Positions 24,501-39,500 of a DNA stretch of 64,000 nucleotides are shown here, in pieces. The DNA is from Aphelocoma coerulescens (taxonomy: Eukaryota; Chordata; Aves; Passeriformes; Corvidae), in the NCBI RefSeq assembly GCF_041296385.1, contig NC_091017.1:15680001-15744000 (forward strand), given 5' to 3'. The position numbers were made by a program, and so were the translations under genes. Below the pieces are notes generated by a model that was given only the letters and a program-made list of their open reading frames with translations, searched no databases and had not been told where the DNA came from. Each line of letters begins with the position of its first letter. Position 1 is the first letter of the stretch.

Positions 24501-27500
24501 GTTTTGAACCAGAAATGAGAAGTAGGTGCTGAAGTGCTAAAAATGTGTATAAAGAATGTTTCACTGATACTCCCCAATTGTATACCTATTTAAAATTTTT
24601 AGATAGGCGTCTATAAAAACCTGACTTTACCCCAGCTTTGTATGAATGTGAAATTGTCAGAACAGTTTGACATCATCAGAAAAGTTCTAAAGCCAGAGGG
24701 AATGTAGTACTTATATTGAATATATATCCAGCAAGGTAATTATAGGTCTTTATTTTAGGAATAGTAACTGTTAAATATGGTAGTAGTTTGTTTTTAAGTC
24801 TTGAATAGGTTTTGCATTTGTAGTTATTTGACATTATTTTTTCTCAGCTACTTTCATTTGCATGTATAATAATATATCATTGTATCTGTGTAGTATCTCT
24901 CATGGCTTCAGTAAGAAGTCAGGTAAAATAACTGTGCTATCTTCTGTTATTATCCATGAGTTGTAGAGCTTGGGAGTGGCTATTCATGTAGTATAGGAGA
25001 GTCTCAGTAAATTATAATACAAAGAAATTATTGAAAAGTTTCCAAAGCATAAGATATTTATTTGTATGTGTCAGCTTGGTCATTGTATCACCGGCTGTAA
25101 CACAAAGTTAAAAAGTACCTTAGTTTTTAAATAATGAAATAAATAAACAAAATAAACTAACTACATTTCTGTTATATTATCATGTTCAGTATATTTTAAA
25201 AGAAGGGAGAAGAAGAGATTCAATGTATCTCTTGACCAGTTTTGCTTTATTTATTTTTTTATATATATATATATTTGCATTAGGGTATTATCACTCGGAA
25301 AAATAAACAATGAAAATTGTGAAAATGTGAGACTGGAAAGATTGTAGCCTAGGAAAGAGAATGCAAAGCTACCTTCTGAATACCACAAGTTATGTTAAAT
25401 TGCCTAAGCTAACTGATCCATTCTGCTTATTGAGAGCTCTGAGACTTCTTGCTCAGAGTTACTTCATCTGAAAAACACGAAGCAGAGTTTTTCCTGCCTG
25501 TTAAGTCAGGTAGCAGGAATGCATCTGAAGAGGAGCCTCTGCAAAAAGGACACTGTGCTGACATTAGGTAATGGGACAGCCTCTTGGCTTTACCACAAAC
25601 TTTCCGTAGTGTGTTGTGCAAGATGCTCATCTTTCTGCCTGGGCTGAGCATTTTTATAATCAAAGCAATGCTGCCCACTCATTATCTTCTGAGAGGCTGA
25701 GCTAGCTGATGATGACTGACCATCCAGCTATTCCACTGGACTTGGAAGGTCCAAATAAACAGCCTGAAAATGCCTCCCTTTTGCAATGCCATGTTGTTTC
25801 TTGACTTCTCCTGTAGATAGCATGGTCACTTCCATGGAGGGTCTGGGTCCTGACAGCGTTTTCGGCGTGCACGAGGACAGCCACTATCGGATAAGCAAGA
25901 GCCTGCTCAAGCCAGCAGAAGGGAGCACAGTGCCCCTGACGAGAGTCAAGTGTTTGGTCTCCATGACAACCCCACATGATATCAGGCTTCACGGATCATC
26001 GGTGACGCCGGCGTTCATCGAGTTTGACACGTCTTTGGAAGGGTTTGGGTAAGGTCCTGCAGTGCTCTCTAAGTAGCATGGGGCATAGTGCAGTGTTTGC
26101 TTACTTTCCTTTTTTCCAAAGGAATGCTTGTAATTTTTAATAGACTGTTTGACAGTGAGGAACAAATGAACTCTTTAAAGAAGAGAAAGGAATGCTGCAA
26201 GTCACATAAATTTCCACTCTCTCATTCATTAATACCTCGATAAAAAATGCTTGCTTGCCGTGTGTGAAAGTAAATAAAATATGTATCATTGATAGAACCC
26301 TCTCAGTTCCAGGTTTCATATCCCTTATAAAATGAAGGAATGCCAACATACCCTTGAAGGGTTGCTGGGATTTTTATATGACATTTGCATGGTCCTGATG
26401 TTCTGAGACCCACTTAAAATGGCTGAAGAATGTGAAAATGTGAAAGTGGGCAAATCAGAAATACAAATAAAACAGACAAGGCAGCTATGATGAGTTCAAA
26501 TAACTGAAAAAAAACCCAGTATTGCTAACTGGAGGCATAGCCTGGATATCACGCTTAGCTCATTTTTTTCTTTTAGCACCCAGTATCACTTATTGTTTTT
26601 CTCTAACTAAACACCTGCTGAGTGAGGCACTTTATGAGGATCATGTAATATGATTTGACTGTTCAGAAGATGAAAACATTACACCATTCTCAGCATCTGT
26701 TTAAGGAAAATGTTTTGTCTTTTTGGTTATAAAAATGGACTAGAAAAACATTGATACTTGGGGGCTCTACTGCTCTGCATTCTCTTTTCAGTTCTGCAAA
26801 GCAAGGATGCAGCTCCCATTTTCCATCCAGTCTTCATATCCAATACAGTCAGAGACAGACTTTTTTTTTGAAAACGAATGTTACTCTAAGCTCTGTTCTA
26901 CATCCTTCATAAGAGAAAAGGAAAGAAAATTCTTTAGATCTATGAACTTGAAATAGGCTGGCAAAATGAATTGTCACTGTTTTTGCTTCAGGAGATTTGT
27001 GGGTGCTGGTAACATGTCCAGAAGTAACTCATATCATGCAGCTGTGAATTCCTGGAATTTCAGCAAGTCACCTAAGAAGGCTTCTATTATAAATTCTTAA
27101 AAAATCTAATACCTTTTCTCCTTGTAATGATTTCCGTTGTGTCCACAGCATCAGTGACTCTTGTAAGGACCAAACATAGCTAAGTTGGTGGAATGTGATG
27201 TTAGTGTGAGAGCATACTTCTGAAGATAAGAACAACATAGTTTGCAGTTGCCAGATCCTTTGACTATTTATCTGATCCACTCTCCAAGGCTGGTGCAAGA
27301 TACAGGTGCCCACAAGGGAGCATTCTGTGCTGTGGAGCCACATGGGCATAACTCTATACCTTTGCACCAAAGGCATACACTGCCAAAGCTCCTTTTGCTA
27401 GAGATAATTTAGACTCACAATGACCAATCTTGAGAATTAATTTCTGGTTTTCATTACTACATAAAGTCATGAAGTGTGTATGCTTATGGTATATTTTCCT

Positions 27501-30500
27501 AGGCCATGCTTTGTTTGTATTTGACTCCACTTCCATTGAGTTCCATAAACTCCAGTGTGTTACTGATCCTCTGTTTAACAGCTGCCTGTTCTTGCCAAGC
27601 CTGGCTCCCCACAATGCACCTACAAATAATGCTGTTACAACAGGACTCGTTGATGGTGCGGTTGTGAGTGGAATTGGAACTGGTGAGTACTCCAGTATGA
27701 CTGGCAACAGTGCTTTGTGTCTGATGTTTAGTTCTCTTAGACTTCTTTGTTAAGGCAGTATGGTGTTGGACACTGTGCACTCACCATCAAGAACTTCTTG
27801 TGTCGTTTTTGTGTGTGTGTTTCTGTTGCCTGTTGCCTCCAAGACAGTGAAAAGCAATATGAAATATAAATGTGTGATTGCTTTAAAATGCAAAGCTTAA
27901 AGTAGAAGGTTAAATTGTAATCAACCAAGGTGTATGAATAGTAACCCAGGATGCATTAAGGAAAAAGTTGAGGTAGTGGTGTGTGGAGCATAAGAAATGT
28001 GTAATGAACTGTAATGCTGTACTTGAGACTTTGTTCTCCTGAATCCTAGACTGCATTTATTACAGGTGTAGTTGCACACACCATGACAAAAACCCCATCT
28101 AAATTGTTTGCTATCACTTTTACATGTTGTTGTAGGTTATTCACCCTACAGGAACCTGGTGTGCTGTGGGATTCCTTGAACATGGTCACTTAGTTAAAAA
28201 GGTTGTTAAGTCTGAAAACTAAGGTGAAGGTTTACTGCAGTAAGACAGAATTAGTGGGAGCATCCTAGGATGTTAAATGGAGTCAGATGTATGTGGTAGA
28301 GAGATATTCCCTCAACAGAGGCTTCTTCAGCATTTGAGAAAACACCTGCAATCAACTGAGCTGATATGAAAAAAAGGACAGGATCAAGTAGGAATCCTAA
28401 GTAGTACCTGCTGCAGCTGTGTAATGGGCTTTCTTCTTGTTTTTAGGTGAAAGGTTTTTCCCACCACCATCTGGTTTAAGCTACTCAACTTGGTTTTGTA
28501 TTGAACATTTTAGTACACCTCCTAATAACCATCCCGTGAGACTCCTCACTGTAGTGCGGCGTGCGACCTCCTCGGAGCAGCATTATGTCTGCCTTGCCAT
28601 TGTCCTCTCGGCAAAAGACCGCTCACTGATTGTTTCAACTAAGGAAGAATTGCTTCAGAATTATGGTAAGAGGTGTGCCACGTCATCAGCTAATGCTGAC
28701 AATATTATAGGGATGCAACAGCAAAATTTATTGTAAACCCAGTATCCCAAAAAATTGTGTGTGCTGGACCTTTTGTTGCTACTTCACCAGTTCCTGAGGG
28801 GTTTTGACAATGGAAAAATGCAAAATGTAAACATTATTTTATTAAGGTTTTATAATTTCCAAAGAAGATTCAATGTCTATATATAAAGAAAAATTTCTGC
28901 CAAAACCCCAGCTATTATGTATTAGTGGGAGGGATTACATCATTGATTTTGAAAGGTCTTGCCTGTGATTTATCTTGTGTCATTCATTTTAGACATCATC
29001 TCTTGAAGTCTTGAGGTGCAAATTTTAACCGTCTTTGCTTTGAAGAAATTTAGAAATAGTAAACTAAAAGGTTTTGAAGGCTTTTTCAGTCTGGATAGTC
29101 CAGGTACTGGAGGGTTTTTTGAAGGCAGTCAGTCATTCATTTCATGTTTTAATGCTGTGGTCAGTTTTCAAAAACAGTTTGTATCTCCATTCAGGACCTC
29201 AAAGGAGGAATTACAGGAGCTGTGGGGAAGATCTAAGTGAAGCTGGTGACACCAGTAAATTTGCTAGAGAGAGCTATCAGTGCACTTAGGGACTTGAGGA
29301 TGAGCTGTCTCCTGCCTTGTCCTTCATCAGAGCCTCCAAAAGTGGTTGGTTTAGACAGGCTGTTACACACTGGGTCTGTGGAGGAGCAGGGCAGCCTTCT
29401 GCATGTGTCACCAGACCAGCACAAATGGTTATCAAAAATCTATTCCTGCTTCTGTTCTTTACTTTTGAGTAGGCAGCACTAATAATTTATACAACTGTTA
29501 TTAAAAAAACCTCCCACAAACAGCTAAGCGGACCGTTACCATGAAAATAAGGAATCATCTCTAAGCAGACATTCACATCATTAACTGCTGCAGTCTCTCT
29601 TAGTAGAAGTCAGGTTCAGAACATGAAGCTTGAGAGCTGAAAACTCATAGTATAAAGTATGAATTAAACCTCTTAAATTACAAAGATACTGACAGTGCTT
29701 TCTTTCTCAGAGGAACAAACTCTTAGAGAATGAGGCAAGTTTGTCTTCACACAAATTGCTTTAGCCTGCACTGGAGCTATAGTTATATGTTTTTAGTTTG
29801 TGAGCCCCTATAATCAAACTCCCTGAAAGAGATTGGATTTGAAAAGGCTTTGTCAGAGAAGATCTGAAGGTGTATGACTATAAAGACTGGTTTTTTATTG
29901 AACCAGGACACTTTGCTTCATTTCAGTGCTATCCTGTTGTGTCTAAATCATAGTTGGTGGTGTACTGTTGAGTGCTGAGCAGGTAGGGACCTGAAGAACT
30001 GAGATTGGAATTGCTGTGCACAACACAGGGATTGGAAGTGCTGACAGTCTCTTGTAAGAATAAATGGGGTGGTTTAAGTACCCTTCTTGTGAGCAAGAAT
30101 TGTGCTCAAAGATACTTGGCTGAGAAAAAGGTCTTGAGATTATTTTTGTATCTGAACATTAGTTCTAAGTACTCTGCTTTTAACATTTTCCTTGTGCTAC
30201 TTGAGTGCTCTCCTTGTGCAGGCAGCTGTTGTGGTAAGAGGATTAATGGTTTCTTTTCCTTCAGTATGGAAGAATGAAGAGGGATCTGAAAAGTTCATGG
30301 TTTCTGTTGAAACATTCCTTGGGTTTTTGGGGGTGCTTTTTATCCATTTTTTTTTTCTTTTTCCGTTTGGGACAGCTTTTAATTACAGTAAGGGTCAATT
30401 TTGTTATGCAGAAGTGGGAATAAAAAGTCTGGAAGTCTCCACAGTGTGAGAAACATGAAAAATGGCTCTGTGGGTTTGGGGAGACATCTGTTGTTTTTTG

Positions 30501-33500
30501 GTGACTGCTGCTGTAGAAACTTTTTTAGGCAAACAACAAAAGATCTTTCTGTGACTTGCATGGCAGCATGAGAAAGTAAAAACTTGAGCCAACTAGTAAT
30601 TCCAGCTAAAATTTCGAAGGGAAGGGAGAAGGTGAGAAGTAAAATACAATTATCAAAAGTCTGAATATATCCTGAGATTTTTAAGCACTTAAAACATTTA
30701 TGCTGGTGCCCACTAACTGGTGTTTTTCCTTTAGTTGATGACTTCAGTGAGGAATCATCATTTTATGAAATTCTTCCCTGTTGTGCCCGTTTCCGCTGCG
30801 GTGACCTCATTGTGGAAGGCCAGTGGCATCACCTAGTTCTGGTCATGAGTAAAGGCATGCTGAAGAACAGCACAGCTGCACTCTACCTCGATGGACAGCT
30901 TGTTAACACTGTTAAGGTAAAATAAGTCTTTCAATCCTCATTTTTACTGGTTGGAGTGATTTTCCTCTCTGTGCAAAAAAAACCGTAAAAAAGACAAGAA
31001 TGAAAATAAACCACCACCACCCCGTCCAAGCAACAAAACAAAAAACATCAAGCAAACACCACATTTATTTGCAAAGGTCAGTACCTCATTGTTAGGTGGA
31101 AGAAACTGCAGAGAGCAGTGAAGAAGCCTGTGGACCTGTCCACTGAGCACAAAGTATTCCCAATCTGCAGCAGATATCCAGACATCATTTGGCACCTGGT
31201 AGGTGTAGGCCATGCACCCTAGGTGTAGGGATAAAGCATAACCTTGCGTGGGGTTTAAACTAGCTAATGTTACTGTACTGCTGCAGGTAAAATAACAGGT
31301 TGACTTTCAAAGTTTACCTCCCAGTATTCCTTTTGCAAGAGGAGTACTATGGTAAGTTGTTAAGCTAACAGCTGTAATACATGAGCGTGTATCTGGCCAT
31401 CTCTCTGGCCATGCATGACTACATTCAATAGCTGCTAACAGAATTTTTACAAGGTAGATAGAGAAAGACTGTGAGGTTGTTACTGTCTTTATATATTGGC
31501 CAGATTCCTACTCATGTATTTGTTTAATTGTTTGAAAAGTCTTGCTGAATTTAGTTCATCACGTTTGCGCTTTACCTCGAAATGGTGTAATTTGCAAAGG
31601 CTGGGAGAGGAGAGAGAACACTGCTTTGAGCACCATGTTTTTAGAATCAACATACGGCCTTTTCAAGCACAGAATTTTCATGTTCTCATCATGTGTTTCC
31701 ATACACACCTTCATCTTTTGATAGCCACTTCTGGTCTTTGCACTTTCTTTCTGTTTAATGTTCTTGATTGCCTATTTCAGTACAGTGTCAAAATACCCTG
31801 CATTACATAGCAATCATTTGATACATCCCCTGGCTTGCAAAACCATTTTAGGACAAAATTTCTGATCTTGTCACAGTACCCTTACTCCCTCACTAAGTTG
31901 CCTGTGTTTTGCTCCCTTCCAGCTTCACTACATCCACAGCAGCCCCAGTGGCTCTGGCTCTGCCAATCCCCCCGTGGTCAGCACAGTGTACGCCTACATC
32001 GGCACGCCGCCCGCGCAGCGCCAGCTCTCCTCCCTGGTGTGGCGTCTGGGCCCCACGCACTTCCTGGAGGAAGTGCTGCCTGCCCCAGGGGTCAGCACCA
32101 TTTACGAGCTGGGACCAAACTATGTCGGGAGCTTCCAAGCAGTTTATGTTCCATGTAGGTACAGTTCAGGCGGCACCTGGTAACTTGGGCTGGCTGTGCT
32201 GGCATCTTTGTGTGTGTATGGGCAGAAGAGGTGAGAGAGCGTGCAGGAGCAGAGAGGAAAAGCTCGCTGTTCATAGGAAGAAGATTAGTAGCTGCTGTTG
32301 AAGGATGAGAGAAATCCAAATTCTTCTACTGAGATATGGTAGAAATGCTTATATTCCTCACTTTGGTTTTAAACCAGTTAGAAATGCTTAAAGTTGTGAT
32401 TATTCATACTGTATGCTGTATTTATCTATAAAAAGAGAAATTAGAAAAATGCAAAATTTTAAAGATATGGTTATATATTCTCTTTGAATCTTGCATCTCT
32501 CGTACCATTCCAAGGCAGTTTTCCTAGAATCAAACAGTAGTAAAAAGCCAGTTGTCACAGGCAAAGATGCAGATTTACCAAGTGCTTCTCTGGTTTTTGA
32601 TTACTTTCTTTTCCTTCAGAAGGGAAGGGATGTTTACGGCCCTTAGGCTGGACAATATCACATCTCAGCTATGTGTAAAATCTTCTTTTTGTACCTATTC
32701 TGCAGTATAAGTTGCCTAAGATTTTACTCTTCAAATTTAAAAGAAAGACAACGCCATTAATGAAGGGAACTTCTGTTTTGTCTTTAAGGTAAAGATTCAA
32801 AGTCTGAAGGAATCAACCCATCTCCAGTATCTTTGGTACCAGAAGAGAAGGTCTCCTTTGGTCTCTATGCATTGTCAGTTTCTTCATTTACAGTGGCAAA
32901 AATAAGGAAAGTTTACAACAAGTTGGATAGTAAAGCTATTGCCAAACAGGTTTGTTGGGAAATCAGTAGGTTAATGTGTATGACTTTTTCCTTTTTTTTA
33001 ACTTAACTTCAAGACAATTTGCTCACTGCAGCCAGAAACTATAATGTTGTTGTCATCTAGTCCAGTCCCCCTCCTGTGGGCAGGGACACCTTCCACTATA
33101 TCAGGTTGCTCAAAGTGATTCCAGCCTGACCTCAAACGCTTCCAGGAACTGAGAACTCTCAGCTTCTCTAGGCACTAGATGGCAAACCTTAGGGCCTTCT
33201 ATGGTGAGGTGACTGCATCAGTGGACAAGGGAAGGCTTACACATGTCATTTATCTGGACTGCTGTAAAGCCTTTGACATGGTCCCCCACAACATCCTTTT
33301 CTCCAAATTAGAGAGAGATGGATTTAGTGGCTGGGCTGTTAAGATGGATAGGAAAGTGGTTGGACAGTTGGCAGTGGTCAATGGCTCAGAGTCCCAGTGG
33401 AAATCGGTGGCAAGTGGTGTCCCTCAGGGGTCACCAGTATTATTTAATACCTTAATTAATGACACACAGGGATCAAGTGCACCCTCAGCACATTTGCTGA

Positions 33501-36500
33501 TGAAACCAAGCTGAGTGGTGCTGTTGACACACGTCAAGGGCAGGATTCCATCCAGAGTGATCTGGACAAGTTCCAGGGCTAGGTGGGCCCAGAGGAGTGG
33601 GCCAATTGGAAGCTCATGAGGTTTAACAAGACAAAGTGCAAGGTTCTGCACCTGGGTTGGGGCAATCCCTGATATCAATCCAGGCTGGGGATGAACAGAT
33701 TGAGGGCAGCCCTGTCCAGAAGGACTTGGGGACACCAGTGGATGAGAGCCTGGACGTGCCCCAGCCATGTGCACTTGCAGCCCAGAAAGCCAAATGTGTC
33801 CTGGGCTGCATGCAAAGCACTGTGGACAGCAGGGGAGGGAGGGAATTCTGCCCCTCTGCTCTGGTGAGACCCCAGCTGCAGGGTTGCCTCCAGCTCTGGG
33901 GTTGCAGCACAGGAAGGGCATGGACCTGTTGGAGTGTGTCCAGAGGATACCACCAAGATGCATCAGAGGGATGGAGCACCTGTCCTATGAGGAAAGGCTG
34001 ATATCTGGGTTTGTTCTTAGACCTGAGAACAAACTGAAGAAAGGAGAACGGAAGGTTTCAGGGGGACCTAATGGCAGCCTTCCAGTGCCTGTAGGGAGCC
34101 TGCAAGAAGGACAGAGAGGGACTTTTTACAAGAGCATGTAGTGATGGGACAAGGGGGAATGGCTTCAAACTGAAAGAGAGTAGGTTTAGATAGCAGAAGA
34201 AAGGTCTTTGCTGTGATGGTGGAGTGGCAGTGGCACAGCTTGTCCAGAGGAGTTGTTGCTCCAACCCCTGCAAGTGTTCAAGGCCAGGTTGGATGGGGCT
34301 TTGAGCAACCTGGTTTAGTGGAAGGTGTCCCTGCCTATTGCAGCAGGGTTGGAATGAGATGCTCTTTAAGCTCCCTTCCAAACCAAGCCAATCTATAATT
34401 CTATGAGCTTTAAATGTCCTTTTCAATCCAAACTCCTTCTCTGGTCGGGTGGGATTATTTTAAAGTTAGACTCATCCTCCGTAAACTTTGGAGTCCAGAA
34501 ATGTCTCTTAACTTGAGAGACTATCTTGATGATGATTCTAGTTCTGTTTTGTTGTATGCTACTCCTTATCATAGTAGGAAAATTCATAAGTTACAAATTT
34601 TAGGCTTGCATAAAAAAAAACCCTCTTCCCTTCAGCTTTTTTTTCTTGTTTTTTTCAGCTGGCAATTTCTTCTCATGAAAATGCCACACCTGTGAAGTTA
34701 CTACATAACTCAGCAGGGCATTTGAATGGACCAGCACGCTCCATTGGTGCAGCTTTGATAGGGTATTTGGGTGAGTTGAGCACTTAAGAATTATTATGCT
34801 TTAAAGTTATTAATTACTTGTCAGTAAGAACATTGATCTAGAAGATAAATCATGCAATCGATGAATGTTAATGGTGCATCATTGTATTTATTGAGCACTT
34901 TTGCATTTTATGGATATACTATTATCTTTTGGTTTTTGCTCACATGGGATGCTTGTTTCAGTTTATGATTTCTCATTATGAAAATATATTCCAATTACTT
35001 TACCTTAGGTTATAAACTATTGTTCTATATTTCCTTCACTTCCTCTTGTGAGGTGTCATAGTTCTTCTAGTGACATTCATTTCATAATTCAAGAAATGCT
35101 AAAATGAAAATTGCCTTCATATTTTCACAATTATTTCTTGCAAAAATTCAATTTGATGGTATTTTAATTTTTTTTTTCTGTCTGTGCTCAGGAGTAAGAA
35201 CATTTGTCCCCAAGCCTGTTGCCACTACACTGCAGTACATTGGTGGGGCTGCTGCTATTTTGGGACTTGTAGCCATGGCATCAGATGTGGAAGGGTTGTA
35301 TGCAGCTGTGAAGGCCTTGGTCTGTGTGGTAAAGAGCAATCCACTGGCCAGCAAAGAGATGGAAAGAATCAAAGGTTATCAGGTATGTAAGAAATGTGTT
35401 AAAACAGACCAGGCTGATTGAATTGAACTTCACTGTTTGTTATCACAGTTCCCATGGAAATCTCGTCGTATTGTAACCCGAGTTTCTCTTTTAAAGTTTC
35501 TGCTCTTGGTTAATTAGCATAGATGAATTATTTAGGACATTTTTTAAAGGAGAGGGTGAAAAGTTTTTTGTTAAGCCATTGTGCATATTTAGCTGCATTG
35601 CTGAAAGTGAGCCTTCATTAACAGCACAGGAGAGCACAACTATGGTACTTAAATGATTCTTTCCTTATGATTTTGAACCCCCCCCTGCAGGTCTGGGAGC
35701 TTCTGTCTCTGATGTGCCAGCAAGAGAGAAGGATAAGGGCACATAAAAAAACCCAAACAAATGAACTCCTAGAAGCATCCTTTTGTGGAGACTGCACAGA
35801 TTTTGTAGTTACTGATGCTGTTTCCTTTCAAGCTGAAGACATTAATTCTCCATTGGGATGGGGAAAAGGCAGTCAGTTATGCAGAAGGATTGGTTGACTG
35901 ATTTGAAAAGTTCTTCACATGAGCAATGTGTTTTATGTGCTGCTCATGGAGGTTGCTTTACTGAAATGGAAAGTTCTGTGGTTTAGGCAGCATATTTAAA
36001 AACCTTGTATTGCTGATGCCTGGTGTAGTTACATCAAAACATACCATTCCAAGGAGCCTGGTGCAGACCTTGGCTTACTGTGACCAAACAAGTCTAGACA
36101 GTGTCCTCCTTGTACCATGAGTAGTCAGTGGATCGTCACATATGGCCTTACATTCCACTTGTATCAGCAAATAGTGTGGTTTGAGGGAGATTCCCAGAAA
36201 TCTGTGTTTCTTTAGTGTTTCAGTGAGGATGGTAAAGCTGAGCACACCAGTATGCTGAGAGTTTAAACCAGTTTGCTTCAGAAGACAAGAAACTGTAATA
36301 GTACATCTGGCAAATGGTTCTTTCCCAACCCAGATTATAAGAAGTTAGAGCAAAAGTGGGGACTACAGTCATGCCTAGGGGAACAAAGGATAGCAGTAAA
36401 AAAAAAAGGCTTATTCAGATTTATGTTACTGTTTTTCAGTGCCAGAATACCTCTCATTTGGGCATGCAGTGCTCTAGTCCTGCTCCATTTAAGTCTCCCA

Positions 36501-39500
36501 TGTCCACATTTGCTGTACAGGAACACAGCTGTTTGAGAATGTGCTGTCTTTAAACTGTGACTGACTGCCAGAGAGCTGAGAGGGCTGTGTGTGCGTGTGT
36601 GTGCCCAGTCCTCAGGGTCTAGGTCCTGTCTGTGGTGTAAACAGATGTTTTATGAGCTTGAGAGTGTCCTGGATATGCTGCTTTTGTAATGAACTGTAAT
36701 GCCACTTTCAAACTCTTTCATCAAGTACCAGCTAGCAGACATACTGTAAGGGCCTTCTCAAAAGGGGTACAGACATTTCATCTGTTCTCCTGCATGCTTA
36801 GACAACATAACTGTGTGCTCACAGGGGCTAATTCCTTTTCTGTTAACTTGTTCAAGCTGCTGGCAATGCTGTTAAAGAAGAAACGGTCCCTTCTGAACAG
36901 CCACATACTCCACCTGACCTTTTCCTTGGTGGGAACAGTTGACAGCGGGCACGAGACATCCATTATCCCAAATTCTGCTGCCTTCCAGGACCTGCTCTGT
37001 GATTTTGAAGTATGTAAAGCTGCACAGAATGGTGATGATGGTGCTAGATAGTGATTGTCAGATGCTGATAGTGTACCTTTAATATTCAACGGCAGCAAAT
37101 TAGGCTGTTATCCTGAGAACTTATTATTTCTTATATAGTACAGTAAAGCAGTTGAACAACAAGATTATTGGTAACTTTTCCTGCTGAAATGGCTTGAATC
37201 ACTGTACAAACAATGGATGAATGCCACAGGTGTTTCTGCTTTTTGTGGTTTTAGAAGATAATATTTTGTAGTTTTCTGTTCATCAATTTCTTTTCACCTG
37301 TGTTCTACTGCAGTACATATATCAAGGCATGAAAAATGCACTGAAAATGAAAGTAAGAGGTAAACTTTCAACATAGCACATGGTAATCACTTATCACACA
37401 TCTCTTCAAGGTTAATAGTAAGGGAGTTAAAATTCTGTTTTCATGACCTATGGAATAAAGTGTTGTGTTAAACTAAGGAAAGTAGCAAATTTCAGAGGGA
37501 AAAGCTAATGCAGCAGAGGCTGTTAAAAGGTTCGTAGGATTTACCCTTTAGTGTTTGCTCCTTTGGCATTATCTATACCTGACACAGACTGGGTAAAAGA
37601 ATTCTGACTCACATACATTAGAGTAAATAAGTGAAAACACTAGTACCACTGCTAAGCCAGCTATAAGATGTGCTGACTTAATACTGCAAGTCAGTTTTGC
37701 ACAAATGACTTAATAGACTTAACAATTTCCTTTTTTTAGATGTCTGTTTGAGTATTTCAAAGCTCTCCTGGAAACCTTATTTAAGAAGGAACTTTCCAAA
37801 TGTCTGAGATTTTTGGCTGTTGTTTTTTTGTTTTTTTGAGGTTTTTAAAATTATTTACTTTATTCAGAAATCAGTGACCCAAACATTTCACTTAAATTGG
37901 ATAAATTAGATGTTCTTACTCATGCAGAACAGGGAAATTAAAAGATTTGTTGTCATCATTTAAAATTATAAGATTAGAAGAAAAGCAAAAGCTAGAAAGC
38001 TTTTCATTTAAGCCAGTTTTATACACCAGAGCACAGGTATTAATTATGCTTTGTTCAATAGCAAATCAATTTTAAGATTTGCAGCTGTAACTGTGAGCTT
38101 TCTGGCTTTTGTATCTTCTATTACTTCTATCGATTGAACAGTTGATATTTTGGGTTTTTTGGTAAATAATGTAAATACTTTAAGTGCAGGCAGTGCTGGG
38201 TAAAAAATAAAATCAGGAAAGACCTTGAGTCTAATCTTGGCAGAAAGTAGTAAGTTAATTTTACAAAGACATAAACCTTCATTTAAACCAAATAAATTTA
38301 ACACAGCCTTGTAAACCCCAGCAGCTCTTTTGGAGTCATTGCACTGTCTGTTTAAAGTTGGTGTAAAAAGACAAGATGATAGTGTGTAACCTTTTGTCTA
38401 GGTCCCTTTATAAGTTTTCAGCATGGTACTTTACAGAGAATATTGGTTTGGTACCAATGTGTGGTTCTTTGTGGTAATGTGGTAAACATTCATGTGCATG
38501 AATGGTTTTAATTTCTTCATAACCTTTGATTTATCGATGCCTGGTTTTAATTTGCAAGTTGATTTGTGTACAAAATATATTGTTTTTTCTGTATTTCAGG
38601 TCTGGCTTCATGCACCCTATGAGCTTCATCTGTCATTATTTGAGCACTTCATTGAACTTCTCACTGAGTCGAGGTATGAACTGATGCAAGCCTAGTAATA
38701 GGATTCATTGGATTAGGCGGCATTTAGAGGATACTCCAATTTTAAAAGGCCATCTCCTTTCTTTTCTTCTTCCAGTGAAGCAGCAAAGAATGCAAAGTTA
38801 ATGAGGGAATTCCAGCTCATCCCAAGACTGCTGTTGACTCTTCGAGACATGTCCTTGTCCCAGCCCACCATTGCTGCAATTAGCAATGTGCTGAGCTTTC
38901 TGCTTCAGGGCTTCCCCAGCAGCTATGACCTACTCAGGTAGCCCACACCTGGATAATTCTGTCTTTCTTTGTTCTGTTACCTTGGTCAAAAGTACTTCGT
39001 GGTTGTACTGCTGTGGAGTGTGTAACATGGAATGCTCGTGTACTGATTCTTTTTTCTCCTCTATAAACTAGATTGAACTAGAGATAGGCAATATGTTGGA
39101 GACTTGATTTGCATATTATTTTCAGTTTGCATCTGACCAAGCGTGGTTGAATGATCAACTGGCTTGATGTTCTACAGGTGAAAAGTGAAGGTGCTGAATT
39201 GCAGCCCCTTTGTTCATGTAAAGCCCTGAGCACTCCTCCTGGATACAACTGAATATTATTATTATCTAAAAAGATACTTCTGGTTAAAATGCAGTTTTGA
39301 TTACTATCTTGAATGCAAGGTTTAGTTCCAGATTTTTTCTTAATCATCACTGTATAAAAAGATATTTAAGACTGTCAGATATAGTACAACTAATTCTGAC
39401 TGATGAAAATTGCGCTAGTTACTGCAATTCATATGTGCAGGAGTATTAGAAATGCTTTAAAATTAGTTTAACTCCTTGATAACTTGATCTTTTTTCATCT

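Larger units (their letters stand above)
32950..34658 (+). other. WDFY3: Intron w16-w17
   Basis: 1.7 kb, nearly filled by two abutting CR1 copies in opposite orientations (33045-33177 antisense, 33178-34406 sense). Confidence 0.85.

Noticed and set aside
29195..29289. Possible alternative exon after ccattcag (29194), in phase with w13
   Set aside because: Only about 30 codons before a stop, no poly(A) signal nearby and no suitable donor.
33424..33963. 179-codon antisense ORF
   Set aside because: It lies antisense within the CR1 copy at 33178-34406.
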